A program made the position numbers and the translations under genes. The notes beneath the pieces are model-generated. The model ran no database searches, was not told the origin of the DNA, and saw only the letters and a list, made by a program, of their open reading frames with translations. Positions 10,639-20,303 of a stretch of DNA of 64,000 nucleotides are shown piece after piece (position 1 is the stretch's first letter; every line of letters begins with the position of its first letter). This DNA is from Acinetobacter cumulans (GTDB lineage Bacteria; Pseudomonadota; Gammaproteobacteria; Pseudomonadales; Moraxellaceae). The stretch spans positions 1 to 64,000 of the forward strand of contig NZ_CP035936.1 in assembly GCF_003024525.3 (NCBI RefSeq), read 5' to 3'.

Positions 10639-11691
10639 TTAGTACGCTTTATTTTCTGTGCGTAAGACTTCAACCAATTGTGTAAAGTCTTCAGGCCAAG
10701 GTGCTTCAAACATCATGTCTTCACGTGTACGTGGATGCACTAGACCGAGTTTAGCTGCATGAAGTGCTTGACGTCTAAAACCACGTAAAGTGTCTTCTAA
10801 TAACTCAGAAGCACCTGCAGGTAAACGCACACGTGGCACATATACTTGATCGCCCACCAAGCCATGACCAATATAAGTAAAGTGCACACGAATTTGGTGC
10901 GTACGACCTGTTTCTAAGCGAGCTTGTACACGTGTAAAATGTTGGAAACGTTCTTTGACGTTGTAATGTGTAACCGCATCTTTACCGCCTGGCAACACGG
11001 CCATTTTTACACGGTCAACTGGATGACGCTTAATCGGTTGATCTACTGTGCCACCCGCAATAATGTTGCCATATACAACTAAATCGTAAATACGGTAAAC
11101 CGATTTTTTCTCAAGTTGACGGCTTAAAGCGAACTGAGCTTCAAGATTTTTTGCAACAACCAATAAGCCCGAAGTATCTTTATCGATACGATGTACCAAA
11201 CCTGCACGTGCAAGTTCAACAGATTTTGGATAGTGATACAGCAAGGCATTCACCAAAGTACCTGTAATGTTACCGGCACCTGGGTGTACAACCATACCTA
11301 CGGGTTTATTAATGACAATAATATCATCATCTTCATAAACAATATCCAATGGAATATTTTCAGGCAAACTGCGTGTTTGAGGCTCTAATTCAACATCAAG
11401 GCTTAATAATTCAACACCTTCACATTTAAATTTTGGCTTTACGACTACGCCATCGACCAGCAAACTGCCGTCTTTAATCCATTGTTTTAGCTTCTCACGT
11501 GAAAAGTCTGACCAAACTGCTGCTGCAACTTGATCTATACGCTGTCCCAGATAGCTTTCATCCAATTGAAATTGCAACGATAAACGTGTTGCAGTTGAGT
11601 CTGAAGTATGGTTATCTGCATCCTCAGAATCTTCAAGTAAATTGAAATCAGTTTCAGGGAAAGTAGAATTGGAAGATTGTGCTTGACTCAT
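10639..11691 (-). CDS. rluD: 23S rRNA pseudouridine synthase D
   Basis: RluD makes pseudouridines at 1911, 1915 and 1917 in helix 69 of 23S rRNA. The protein has 350 residues. After an acidic N-terminal extension of about 35 residues comes an S4 RNA-binding domain (LGQRIDQVAAAVWSDFSREKLKQWIKDGSLLVDG). The RluA-type catalytic domain follows, with the active-site aspartate in GLVHRIDKDTSGLLVVAKN, then LETGRTHQIRVHF. It is divergent from bamD, a conserved arrangement in gammaproteobacteria. Confidence 0.96.
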   Translation of the reverse strand: MSQAQSSNSTFPETDFNLLEDSEDADNHTSDSTATRLSLQFQLDESYLGQRIDQVAAAVWSDFSREKLKQWIKDGSLLVDGVVVKPKFKCEGVELLSLDVELEPQTRSLPENIPLDIVYEDDDIIVINKPVGMVVHPGAGNITGTLVNALLYHYPKSVELARAGLVHRIDKDTSGLLVVAKNLEAQFALSRQLEKKSVYRIYDLVVYGNIIAGGTVDQPIKRHPVDRVKMAVLPGGKDAVTHYNVKERFQHFTRVQARLETGRTHQIRVHFTYIGHGLVGDQVYVPRVRLPAGASELLEDTLRGFRRQALHAAKLGLVHPRTREDMMFEAPWPEDFTQLVEVLRTENKAY

Positions 11692-11762
11692 TTGCTCATT
11701 CAGACAAAAGTGGTTTAATAGTGCAATTGTAGCTCATTGCCCGTAATAACAGAGGAATTTTT

Positions 11763-12755
11763 ATGTCACTACCACATTATAAAATGACAATGCTTGCTCT
11801 AACAATTGGCATTGCATCGGCAATGGTAGGCTGCAGCAGCAATCCCAAAAAAGAAGTTGTAGATACTGGCCCACTCTCTAGTGAGCAAGTTTATATTGAA
11901 AAAGCACAAAAAGCGTTAGATCGTCATCAATATACAGATGCCGCAAAACACCTAGAAGCTTTAGAAACGTATTACCCAACAGGTAATTATGCAACACAAG
12001 CGCAGCTTGAATTGTTGTATGTGAAATTCCAGCAAAAAGATTATGAAGGTGCAGTGGCTTTAGCAGACCGCTTTATTCGCCTAAACCCACAACACCCGAA
12101 AGTAGATTATGCTTATTATGTTCGTGGCGTTTCAAACATGGAACAAAACTATGATGGCCTACTTCGTTACACTTCTTTAAAGCAAGCACATCGTGATGTG
12201 AGCTATTTAAAACTTGCATATCAAAACTTTGTCGACTTTATTCGTCGCTATCCATCTAGCGAATATGCGGTAGATGCAGCACAGCGCATGAAATTTATTG
12301 GCCAAGAATTGGCTGAAAGTGAAATGAATGCGGCACGTTTCAATATTAAGCGTAAAGCTTATTTGGCCGCTATTGAACGTTCACTTTGGGTCATTGAACA
12401 CTATCCTCAAACCCCACAAATTCCAGAAGCACTGGCAACCACAGCATACGGTTATGAAAAACTTGGTGATAAAGCCACTGCTCAACAATATATTAACGTT
12501 TTAAAACAAAACTATCCTGAGCTTGTAAAAGCAGATGGCACAGTGAATATGCGTGCAGCACGTAGTGACGGCAGTTTAATCAACCGTGCCACCCTTGGTA
12601 TTTTTGGTAAAGAAGGTCGTACGCACTCTGAGCAAGACAGCAAGACCCAGTCTTCTGCTGACAATGACGACCGTAGCCTCACAAATCGTTTGAGTTTCGG
12701 CCTACTGGACCGTCCAAAAACTGAAACGACGACCATTGAGAAACCAGCTGAGTAA
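11763..12755 (+). CDS. bamD: Outer membrane protein assembly factor BamD
   Basis: BamD is the essential lipoprotein of the BAM complex that inserts beta-barrel proteins into the outer membrane. The 330-aa precursor has a lipoprotein signal with lipobox MVGC (Cys24). TPR-like helical repeats follow (YIEKAQKALDRHQYTDAAKHLEALETYYP and similar). The protein is longer than E. coli BamD (245) because of a low-complexity C-terminal tail rich in Asp, Ser, Lys and Thr, as in other Acinetobacter. A good AGAGGAAT ribosome binding site precedes the ATG. Confidence 0.95.
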   Translation: MSLPHYKMTMLALTIGIASAMVGCSSNPKKEVVDTGPLSSEQVYIEKAQKALDRHQYTDAAKHLEALETYYPTGNYATQAQLELLYVKFQQKDYEGAVALADRFIRLNPQHPKVDYAYYVRGVSNMEQNYDGLLRYTSLKQAHRDVSYLKLAYQNFVDFIRRYPSSEYAVDAAQRMKFIGQELAESEMNAARFNIKRKAYLAAIERSLWVIEHYPQTPQIPEALATTAYGYEKLGDKATAQQYINVLKQNYPELVKADGTVNMRAARSDGSLINRATLGIFGKEGRTHSEQDSKTQSSADNDDRSLTNRLSFGLLDRPKTETTTIEKPAE

Positions 12756-12787
12756 TTCCACCGCTATTCTGGGTGCAATTTTTCATA

Positions 12788-12813
12788 GGGCAAGTTATCA
12801 TACTTGCCCTTTT
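12788..12813 (+). terminator. Intrinsic terminator after bamD
   Basis: An 8-bp stem (GGGCAAGT/ACTTGCCC) and a 6-nt loop are followed by TTTTAT. Confidence 0.75.
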
Positions 12814-12977
12814 ATATTTTAGTTTTGGGCTTGTGCTCAACAGCTCAACAATTGTATAAAAGATAGACTTAAACCTTTTATCCTACAGCTACGCTTATTG
12901 AATCACTCAATATTTGTGCTGTAAAAACAATTTCTTATTTGTTTCACATTAAATTTCTAGATTAAATCGGCAACGGC

Positions 12978-14912
12978 ATGGCTATCCCTCAACATACAAT
13001 TGATCAAATTTTAGATCGCACCGACATTGTCGATGTGATTGGTCAATTCGTGAAATTGAAAAAGACTGGCCGTACCTATTCAGGCTGTTGCCCTTTCCAT
13101 CAAGAAAAATCACCTTCTTTTCATGTTTATCGCGATAAACAATATTTTCACTGTTTTGGTTGCCAAGCCAACGGGAATGCCATTCGCTTTTTAATGGATA
13201 TTGGCAGTCGCAATTTTGTGGATGTCATGAAGGATTTGTCGAGTCAGACAGGAATTGAGTTACCTAAAGATAACCGCGACGCCAATAAACTTAAATACAA
13301 ACGCGAAGCAGCCAAACCCAAAGTCACTGCAGCTACAGTTGCGCCAAATAAAGACAATCCAACTAAAGCACAAACCAGCAATGACGCATTTACCCCCAAT
13401 TTAGAACATGACCCATTTGCTGAATTTCAAGTATTTGACGAATCTGCTTTTCAAGACCCATTCGTAGGCTTTGATCAATTCAATGTGCCTGAAGAAGTCA
13501 CTCAAGATGGTAATTTGTATGATTTGTTGGAAAATATTGCGCAATTTTATGAACAAAAATTACCTCAAAGCCAAACAGCACAGCAATATTTTAAACAACG
13601 TGGCCTAACAAGCGACACCATTGCTTATTGGCGTTTGGGCTATGCACCCGAAGATTGGCAACATTTAGAAAAAGCATTTCCGCAAGATATTGAAGGCATT
13701 AAGTTACTGGGACTTATTCGTACCAATGATAATGGCCGTAGCTTTAACTTATTACGCGACCGTGTGATTTTCCCAATTCGAGATGTAAAAGGTCGGGTTG
13801 TTGGCTTTGGTGGTCGTGCACTTAACGACGAAATTAAACCCAAATATATCAACTCCCCTGATTCCGAAGTTTTCCATAAAAACCAATTGCTGTACGGCCT
13901 ATATGAAGGACGTAAGCAAAAAGCCCATGACTGGCTTATGGTCGAAGGCTATATGGACGTGATCGCCTTGCAGCAATATGGTGTTGCTGGTGCTGTAGCG
14001 ACTTTAGGAACAGCCAGCAATACAGAACATCTCAATATTCTTTTTAATCAAAATGATAAAAAGAATAACCGTATTACTTTGGCCTTTGATGGTGATGCTG
14101 CAGGCCAAAAAGCAGCCCGTCGCACACTGGAAATTGCCCTACCCTTACTCAATGATGGTCGTGAATTAAAATTCTTTGTACTACCAAATGATCACGACCC
14201 AGACTCATTAATCCGTCGTGAAGGAATTGAAAACTTCCGTCGTTTATTAGACACCTCTCCGCTTCTGTCCGAATTTGTATTTGCACAACTGACACGTGAA
14301 CAAGATATTGCTTCACCTGAAGGCAAAAGTCAGGTGATGGGTGAACTACGCAACTTAACTGAGCTTTTACCAAAAGCGGGGTCATATCGCTACTTATTAC
14401 AGCAGTATTTCCGAGAAAAGCTTGGTTTTAATAAACGTTGGCAACCTCAAGTCAACACAGATGCTTCCCTCAGCTTCAGTACTAAAATTGATGCTGAAGA
14501 ATATGTCATCGCAATTTTAATGAATCATCCTTACTTATATATTCACTTTGAACCTTTACGTGCGTTGGTTCCACAAGATCAACTGTTATTTAAAATCTTA
14601 AATGTCTTAAACATCATTTTTGATGACTTACCTGATGATCCAGAATTGTCGAGTTATTATGTGATGGGCGCTTGTGCTAATTACCATCATGAATTAGCCC
14701 AGATTCTACCTCAGGCCAATGTAGACGACTATACCTCTTCACCCGAACAGGCTGATAAACTTGCAGCCGACTTTTCGACCAAACTGCAATATCAATTCCT
14801 ACAGCAAAAATTAAAATCGAAAAAATTTGCCAGTTTGTCTGAGATGAGAAATTTAAAACAGCGCATTTATGATATTGATAAAAAAAGATCGCTTACCCTC
14901 ATAGACGAATAA
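12978..14912 (+). CDS. dnaG: DNA primase
   Basis: DnaG synthesises RNA primers for replication. The 644-aa protein has an N-terminal CHC2 zinc-binding domain (C38-x2-H41-x17-C59-x2-C62), an RNA polymerase domain (FPIRDVKGRVVGFGGRAL) and the TOPRIM domain starting near residue 318 (LMVEGYMDVIALQ) with the DGDAAG metal site. The C-terminal DnaB-interacting region is divergent. Between the zinc domain and the polymerase core is an unusually long linker (about residues 100-180) rich in Lys, Ala, Thr, Asn and Phe. The gene is not next to rpsU or rpoD here: rpoD is 20 kb away, so the enterobacterial macromolecular synthesis operon is split. Confidence 0.96.
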   Translation: MAIPQHTIDQILDRTDIVDVIGQFVKLKKTGRTYSGCCPFHQEKSPSFHVYRDKQYFHCFGCQANGNAIRFLMDIGSRNFVDVMKDLSSQTGIELPKDNRDANKLKYKREAAKPKVTAATVAPNKDNPTKAQTSNDAFTPNLEHDPFAEFQVFDESAFQDPFVGFDQFNVPEEVTQDGNLYDLLENIAQFYEQKLPQSQTAQQYFKQRGLTSDTIAYWRLGYAPEDWQHLEKAFPQDIEGIKLLGLIRTNDNGRSFNLLRDRVIFPIRDVKGRVVGFGGRALNDEIKPKYINSPDSEVFHKNQLLYGLYEGRKQKAHDWLMVEGYMDVIALQQYGVAGAVATLGTASNTEHLNILFNQNDKKNNRITLAFDGDAAGQKAARRTLEIALPLLNDGRELKFFVLPNDHDPDSLIRREGIENFRRLLDTSPLLSEFVFAQLTREQDIASPEGKSQVMGELRNLTELLPKAGSYRYLLQQYFREKLGFNKRWQPQVNTDASLSFSTKIDAEEYVIAILMNHPYLYIHFEPLRALVPQDQLLFKILNVLNIIFDDLPDDPELSSYYVMGACANYHHELAQILPQANVDDYTSSPEQADKLAADFSTKLQYQFLQQKLKSKKFASLSEMRNLKQRIYDIDKKRSLTLIDE

Positions 14913-14975
14913 GCGATCTTCATTTTCTTTTTGACTTAAAATACAGCACAAACTTTAAGCAACCTTTTCATGTAT

Positions 14976-16259
14976 TTACTTTTTAGGTTTACGACGCTTT
15001 TCTGCTGTTTCAATTAAATCTTGCTGAAGCATTTCAAAATATGCTGGATCTTCTGATGCTGCTGCATGACGCAATAATACAGATGTCGGATGGAGTAGCT
15101 TTTGAGTAAGTCGATGCGTTAGCTCTTCTACCACCTTGCTCGCATCTTCACCTTTTTGCAAACGTGCCAATGCCAAGCTCAGCTCTGCTTGACCCAACTC
15201 TTGCCCCTGCTGACGATAAGCATGAATTGTCTCACCCGCAAGATTCACTTTTTGCTGTGTAATTAATTCTGTGGCCAATTGATTGACCATCACCTCTGCT
15301 TCTACTGCAGCTTGGCGACGCTGTGCAAGGTTTTCATCGATTACAGACTGTAAGTCATCTACACCGTACAAATACACGCCATCTAGTGTTTCAACTTTAG
15401 GTTCAATATCACGTGGTACAGCTAAATCAACCAATAACATCTGCTTATAACGGCGCTTTTTGAGTGCTGCTTTTACATCTGCAAAATGAATGACCTGATG
15501 CAAACTCCCCGTACAGCTCGAAATCACATCTGCACGGTGCAGATTTTCTGCTAACTGAGAAAATTCGATAATTTCTACATCAACACGATGTGCGATTTCT
15601 TGTGCTAATGCTTCGGCACGACTGCGAGTGCGGTTACAGATAATGATTTTACCCACACCCATTTCAGCCAAATGCTTTGCCACTAAGCTATTCATTTCGC
15701 CAGCAGCCACCACCATGACGGTCAGCTGTTCAGGCTTACTAAACACCTGCAACGCCAGTTGCGCTACAGCATATCCCATTGATACAGCATGACTACCTAC
15801 AGCAGTTTCCGAGCGTACACGCTTGGCTGCATAAAAGGCATATTCAAAGATACGGTTTAAATTTGGTGAAACGGTAGAAGCATCTTTGGCCAAAGACAAT
15901 GCTGTTTTGACTTGACCCAAAATTTGTGGCTCGCCCAACATCAATGAATCAAGACCACTTGCCACACGCATCAGATGTGTTACCGCATTGGCATTTTCAT
16001 AGCGATAAACATGATTGCTTAACTGCCGAACATCTAAACCATTTGATTGTGCGAGCCAATTCATCACCATGTCTGCATTTTCAGACATCGCATAGACTTC
16101 AGTCCGATTACAAGTCGAGACCACAACCATGTCGTTTAAATCGGCACACTGACTCTGCTCCGCGAGTAAAGCACTTAACTTTTCTGGGTTAAATGCAATC
16201 TGTTCGCGTAGCTCTACAGAGGCGGTTTGATGATTGACACCTAATGCAAAGAAAGACAT
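14976..16259 (-). CDS. hemA: Glutamyl-tRNA reductase
   Basis: HemA reduces glutamyl-tRNA to glutamate-1-semialdehyde, the first step of tetrapyrrole synthesis. The 427-aa protein starts [23 protein letters not shown]. It has the catalytic cysteine in [12 protein letters not shown], the tRNA/substrate segment [17 protein letters not shown], an NADPH-binding domain ([33 protein letters not shown]) and the C-terminal dimerisation helices. It is divergent from the TPR-lolB-ispE cluster, a conserved arrangement in Pseudomonadales. Confidence 0.97.
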   Translation of the reverse strand: MSFFALGVNHQTASVELREQIAFNPEKLSALLAEQSQCADLNDMVVVSTCNRTEVYAMSENADMVMNWLAQSNGLDVRQLSNHVYRYENANAVTHLMRVASGLDSLMLGEPQILGQVKTALSLAKDASTVSPNLNRIFEYAFYAAKRVRSETAVGSHAVSMGYAVAQLALQVFSKPEQLTVMVVAAGEMNSLVAKHLAEMGVGKIIICNRTRSRAEALAQEIAHRVDVEIIEFSQLAENLHRADVISSCTGSLHQVIHFADVKAALKKRRYKQMLLVDLAVPRDIEPKVETLDGVYLYGVDDLQSVIDENLAQRRQAAVEAEVMVNQLATELITQQKVNLAGETIHAYRQQGQELGQAELSLALARLQKGEDASKVVEELTHRLTQKLLHPTSVLLRHAAASEDPAYFEMLQQDLIETAEKRRKPKK

Positions 16260-16367
16260 ATCAGGTCATCATTTCGCTAAATTTATGCTATTGTGCAACA
16301 TCGGTGTCATAAAAAGCATTACTTGGATCAAGAAAAATTGCGTCAAACAAATAACCGAATTAGCGGC

Positions 16368-18050
16368 GTGACAATAAAGCAGTATTCTACCACATTCTTG
16401 TTACTTGGTAGCATGGCTTCTAGTGCTCAAATTCGAGCATCTGGAGAATTTTACCATGCAAATTCAAATTATGATGCACTCAAGCAAAGCATGATTGCTG
16501 AGTTTGCACTGGCTTATGACGATATTCCTACCGCAGTTCATAATTACACTGTTTTGGCCATAAAAAGCAATTCAACAACGGTTAAACAACGCGCATTAAA
16601 TATTGCAATTGAACAAAATGATCTACGTGCGGCTTTAGACATCGCAACATTTTGGGTGGTACAAGAACCTGAAGATGTGCCAGCCATGTTCTACTTGGCG
16701 CATATTGCCCTCAAAACACATGAATATGATTTGGCTGCAGATACCTTAAATAAGATATTAAATATTGATCCAAATGCTGATTTAGCTCAAATTTTAACTG
16801 GAATTTCTCCTGAGTCTGAGGAAGATCGTGACTTTTTAATTCGCGCATTAAGGGCAAGCAAAGAGAGTTCCAACCCATCTATTTTGGTACTTATTGCAGG
16901 CTTAGAAGCTCAAAACAACCAGCTAGAGAATGCCCTCAGCACTATTAATCTTGCACTCAATAAGCGCCCTAAAGTCACCAGTTATATTTTATTAAAAGCC
17001 AATATTTTAAATGCCTTAGGCAATGTGGATGACACCGTCAATTGGTATGCTAAAGCCAGTCATAAGCATCGCAACAATATCGATATTCGCCTTGCGGAAG
17101 CAAAGTATTTAATCAATATCAATCGATCAGAATTAGCCCTGAGCAAACTAGAAGATTTACTCAAGAAATGGCCAAAAACCGATGAGGCACTTTTTATTGC
17201 AGGCTTAACCAGTATTGATTTAGAGCATTATGAACAGGCCGAAAAATATTTGGTCGAACTACGTTATTCAGCACAATATCAAAATGAAGCCTACTATTAT
17301 CTTGCAGTCAATGCTGAGCGAAAACAACACTTTGAAACTGCTAAAGCCTACTATCGCTTAGTAGACGGCAGTTTATATACGGTTTCACGTCGCAATATGA
17401 TTCATATATTTGCTGAACAAGACAAACTTAACGATGCACTACGATTTTTAACCCAAGAGCGTGTGAACTACCCCCAGCATGCCAGCTTTTTATATCTTGC
17501 TCAGGCTGATATTTTAAAGCGAATGAACAATAAAAAAGCAGCTGTGCGCTTATTAGATGAAGCCGTTAAAAACTTGCCTGATGATCCAGAGCTGATTTAT
17601 GCCGAAGTGCTGATGCTTGATCCTTTTCAAGATCGGGAAAAACTCGACAACTTACTCAAAAAACTACTCAGATTAGAACCCAATAGCCCAACCTATCTCA
17701 ATGCTTATGCCTACACCTTGGCAATGCAAAATAGACGCTTAGATGAAGCGCGTAGTTATGTCGAACATGCGCTGGAATATGCACCAGAACAAGCATCTAT
17801 TTTAGATACATTGGGCTATATTTGCTTTTTACAAAATGACTTTATCACCTCTGCACAAGTGCTCGAAAAAGCTTACAACTTAAGCCATAGCGTCAATATT
17901 GGCACACGCTATGCTCGTGCTATTTTTATGCAAGGTGATATGAATAAATTCAACCAAGTGTTACAGCAACTGCAACAAAAATACCCAAATGATCCGCAAT
18001 TAGATCAATTAAATTCGCTATTGTTACCTCAATATATTAAAAAGAGTTAA
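16368..18050 (+). CDS. Tetratricopeptide repeat protein (exported)
   Basis: This protein of about 560 residues is built from many TPR units (for example AMFYLAHIALKTHEYDLAADTLNKIL, EALFIAGLTSIDLEHYEQAEKYL, AYTLAMQNRRLDEARSYVEHALEYAPEQASILDTLGYI). I chose the GTG at 16368 because it gives a signal-peptide-like start (MTIKQYSTTFLLLGSMASSAQ). The frame is open back to 16293, but that adds a charged leader that would hide the signal. The gene lies between hemA and lolB, six bases before lolB, as in other Pseudomonadales, so it is probably co-transcribed with lolB. Its role is unknown; an envelope scaffold is a reasonable guess. Confidence 0.8.
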   Translation: MTIKQYSTTFLLLGSMASSAQIRASGEFYHANSNYDALKQSMIAEFALAYDDIPTAVHNYTVLAIKSNSTTVKQRALNIAIEQNDLRAALDIATFWVVQEPEDVPAMFYLAHIALKTHEYDLAADTLNKILNIDPNADLAQILTGISPESEEDRDFLIRALRASKESSNPSILVLIAGLEAQNNQLENALSTINLALNKRPKVTSYILLKANILNALGNVDDTVNWYAKASHKHRNNIDIRLAEAKYLININRSELALSKLEDLLKKWPKTDEALFIAGLTSIDLEHYEQAEKYLVELRYSAQYQNEAYYYLAVNAERKQHFETAKAYYRLVDGSLYTVSRRNMIHIFAEQDKLNDALRFLTQERVNYPQHASFLYLAQADILKRMNNKKAAVRLLDEAVKNLPDDPELIYAEVLMLDPFQDREKLDNLLKKLLRLEPNSPTYLNAYAYTLAMQNRRLDEARSYVEHALEYAPEQASILDTLGYICFLQNDFITSAQVLEKAYNLSHSVNIGTRYARAIFMQGDMNKFNQVLQQLQQKYPNDPQLDQLNSLLLPQYIKKS

Positions 18051-18056
18051 ACCCGC

Positions 18057-18671
18057 ATGATGCGCCAACTGTCCAAATACACCCTTCCCTTTTTTGCATG
18101 CAGTACTTTGGCTTTGACAGGTTGCCAACAATTTAGTAAACCACAGCTTCCCCCACAAGCTATCCAACCAACCGCGCCTGAAGAAACCCAAACGCAAAAC
18201 GTAGCTAAAGATCAGTTTGCCCTACAAGGAAAAATTGGTGTACGTACACCACAACAATCTGGTAGTGCATTTTTTACGTGGCAACAGCAACAAGATAAAT
18301 TTGATATCGAGCTAAGTGGCATCTTAGGCGTGGGTAAAACGCAAATTACAGGCCACACAGGCCAAGTAACGCTTAACAGTGCTAAAACTGGTGAAATCCA
18401 CGCAGATAGCCCCGAAGAGCTACTCGAACGCGCAACAGGATGGCATGCACCTATTACACATTTAATCAAATGGGTACAAGCAAAACCCGCGACAGCATCT
18501 GCCCAACTAAACAAAGATGAACAGCAACGCATAACTCAAATTATTGAAGATGACTGGAATGTTGACTTAAGCTATGCAGAACATGCAACCTTGCCAAATA
18601 AATTGATTTTGAAACAAGCCCTCGAATCGGGTAAAGAAAACCGCATTACCATGGTAATTCAAAATCGTTAA
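18057..18671 (+). CDS. lolB: Outer membrane lipoprotein LolB
   Basis: LolB accepts lipoproteins from LolA and inserts them into the inner leaflet of the outer membrane. The 204-aa precursor has a lipobox LTGC (Cys23). The LolA/LolB half-barrel follows (FALQGKIGVRTPQQSGSAFFTWQQQQDKFDIELSGILGVGKTQITG). Its partner LolA is encoded at 44396-45091. An ATG-ATG pair starts the gene; either codon could be used. Confidence 0.93.
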   Translation: MMRQLSKYTLPFFACSTLALTGCQQFSKPQLPPQAIQPTAPEETQTQNVAKDQFALQGKIGVRTPQQSGSAFFTWQQQQDKFDIELSGILGVGKTQITGHTGQVTLNSAKTGEIHADSPEELLERATGWHAPITHLIKWVQAKPATASAQLNKDEQQRITQIIEDDWNVDLSYAEHATLPNKLILKQALESGKENRITMVIQNR

Positions 18672-18994
18672 ACACCAGAGTTAAGGTATAGCCAAGCCCA
18701 ATCAACAAGTGCTTGGCTATAACCAGTGGCTAATCTTTTATTTTGATAATAAAACAGCAAATGAATACATCATGAGCTTTTTTTAATTTGCTCAACCTAA
18801 AACAAGCACAAACAAGCAAAGTACTAAACAACTCATGCCCATTTCTTTCGAGCAAAATTCCATCACTTATTTTTTTTCAAACTAAGCACATCCCTCACAA
18901 TTTCAAATTGCAATCAACACAAAACAATATTCGACTATAATGCCAGCCTATATATGATGCATTTATAAGCACAAAGCTTTAGGAAAAAACGATC
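18672..18994. other. Intergenic region lolB-ispE with strong hairpin
   Basis: The 323-bp gap has no convincing gene. An 11-bp perfect inverted repeat (TATAGCCAAGC at 18687-18697, GCTTGGCTATA at 18711-18721) with a 13-nt loop lies just after lolB but lacks a T run, so it may protect the mRNA 3' end rather than terminate. A TATAAT at 18936-18941 is a candidate -10 for ispE; no good -35 is visible. Confidence 0.5.
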
Positions 18995-19831
18995 GTGAAT
19001 GTAATTCGAGTTCCGTCCCCAGCCAAATTAAATTTGTTTTTGCACATTACGGGGCGCCGTGAAAATGGTTACCACGAATTGCAGAGCATTTTTCAGCTAA
19101 TCGATTTATACGACTGGATAGATTTTAAACAAACAAATTCAGAGAACATCGAAATTGATGGCATTGGTTCGGTTGAATTAGAACAAAACTTGATTTACAA
19201 AGCCGCACAAATCCTAAAACCGTATGCAAAAACACCGACTGGCTTAAAAATAAGCATCGAAAAGCATATTCCAATGGGTGCAGGTCTGGGCGGTGGGTCA
19301 TCTAATGCGGCCACTACACTGCTTATTTTGAATCAACTCTGGCAGTGCGGGCTAACAATTGAACAACTCGCAGCACTCGGCGTTCAATTGGGTGCAGACG
19401 TTCCAATCTTTGTACACGGTCAAAATGCATGGGCTGAAGGCATCGGTGAACACTTAACATTCATAGATTTAGCTCAAAAAAAGTTCATTGTGCTCAAACC
19501 TGACTGTTTTATCAGCACTCAACTACTTTTTTCACAAAAAACGTTGACAAGAAACTCAAAGCCCTCTAAATTTTGCGCCTATCAGTTAACGCCATCGAGT
19601 TTCGGCAATAACTTTGAGCCACTGGCAAGAAGTTTATATCCAGAAGTAGATGAAGCAATGCAATACTTAGATCAGTTCGGTACTGCAAAACTTACAGGTA
19701 CAGGTGCTTGTGTGTTTATTGAGTTAACCGAAAATTTGAATGTAAATGACATTCTTGAAAATTCACCATGTAAAGCTTACTTGGTCAATAGTTTACAAGA
19801 ATCGCCATTACGCAAATTCAAGGTGTGTTAG
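18995..19831 (+). CDS. ispE: 4-diphosphocytidyl-2-C-methyl-D-erythritol kinase
   Basis: IspE phosphorylates CDP-methylerythritol in the MEP isoprenoid pathway. It is a GHMP kinase of 278 aa: the substrate loop PAKLNLFLHITGRRENGYHEL, the ATP loop PMGAGLGGGSSNAAT, and the C-terminal motif LTGTGACVFIEL are all present. The start is GTG, supported by AGGAAAA eight bases upstream. Its TAG stop codon (19829-19831) overlaps the first two bases of the following tRNA-Gln gene, so mRNA end and tRNA 5' end must be separated by RNase P or by processing. Confidence 0.96.
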   Translation: MNVIRVPSPAKLNLFLHITGRRENGYHELQSIFQLIDLYDWIDFKQTNSENIEIDGIGSVELEQNLIYKAAQILKPYAKTPTGLKISIEKHIPMGAGLGGGSSNAATTLLILNQLWQCGLTIEQLAALGVQLGADVPIFVHGQNAWAEGIGEHLTFIDLAQKKFIVLKPDCFISTQLLFSQKTLTRNSKPSKFCAYQLTPSSFGNNFEPLARSLYPEVDEAMQYLDQFGTAKLTGTGACVFIELTENLNVNDILENSPCKAYLVNSLQESPLRKFKVC

Positions 19832-19904
19832 GGGTATCGCCAAGTGGTAAGGCACCGGGTTTTGATCTCGGCATCCGTTGGTTCGAATCCAGCTACCCCT
19901 GCCA
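19830..19904 (+). tRNA. tRNA-Gln (TTG), copy 1
   Basis: A 75-nt tRNA with encoded CCA. The acceptor stem AGGGGTA pairs with TACCCCT, the anticodon loop is TTTTGAT with anticodon TTG, and the T arm is GTTCGAATCC. It begins inside the ispE stop codon. Confidence 0.96.
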
Positions 19905-19932
19905 TTTAATTCACCTGTAGATGTACTGTATT

Positions 19933-20007
19933 AGGGGTATCGCCAAGTGGTAAGGCACCGGGTTTTGATCTCGGCATCCGTTGGTTCGAATCCAGCTACC
20001 CCTGCCA
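19933..20007 (+). tRNA. tRNA-Gln (TTG), copy 2
   Basis: This copy is identical over all 75 nt to copy 1, with a 28-nt spacer between them. Confidence 0.96.
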
Positions 20008-20025
20008 TCTTACAGTCATCAAATT

Positions 20026-20100
20026 AGGGGTATCGCCAAGTGGTAAGGCACCGGGTTTTGATCTCGGCATCCGTTGGTTCGAATCCAGCTACCCCTGCCA
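20026..20100 (+). tRNA. tRNA-Gln (TTG), copy 3
   Basis: This copy is identical to copies 1 and 2, with an 18-nt spacer after copy 2. Confidence 0.96.
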
Positions 20101-20151
20101 TTTTCTCAAAAAAGACAGAACATTCTTTTGTAGCTTCGATGTTAAATAATC

Positions 20152-20180
20152 TTGACAAAAAGCTGTAAAAATATTAAAGT
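20152..20180 (+). promoter_or_regulatory. Candidate sigma-70 promoter for tRNA-Gln copy 4 and prs
   Basis: A perfect -35 TTGACA (20152-20157) is spaced 17 bp from TAAAGT (20175-20180). It lies in the longer 91-nt spacer before the fourth tRNA, so it could drive tRNA-Gln 4 and prs independently of ispE. Confidence 0.55.
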
Positions 20181-20191
20181 TCTGCCGCATT

Positions 20192-20266
20192 AGGGGTATC
20201 GCCAAGTGGTAAGGCACCGGGTTTTGATCTCGGCATCCGTTGGTTCGAATCCAGCTACCCCTGCCA
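20192..20266 (+). tRNA. tRNA-Gln (TTG), copy 4
   Basis: The fourth identical 75-nt copy follows a 91-nt spacer that holds a candidate promoter. prs starts 37 bp downstream. Confidence 0.96.
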
Positions 20267-20303
20267 TCTATTTTCCCTATATATCAACCGCCAAGGGTGC
20301 TTC

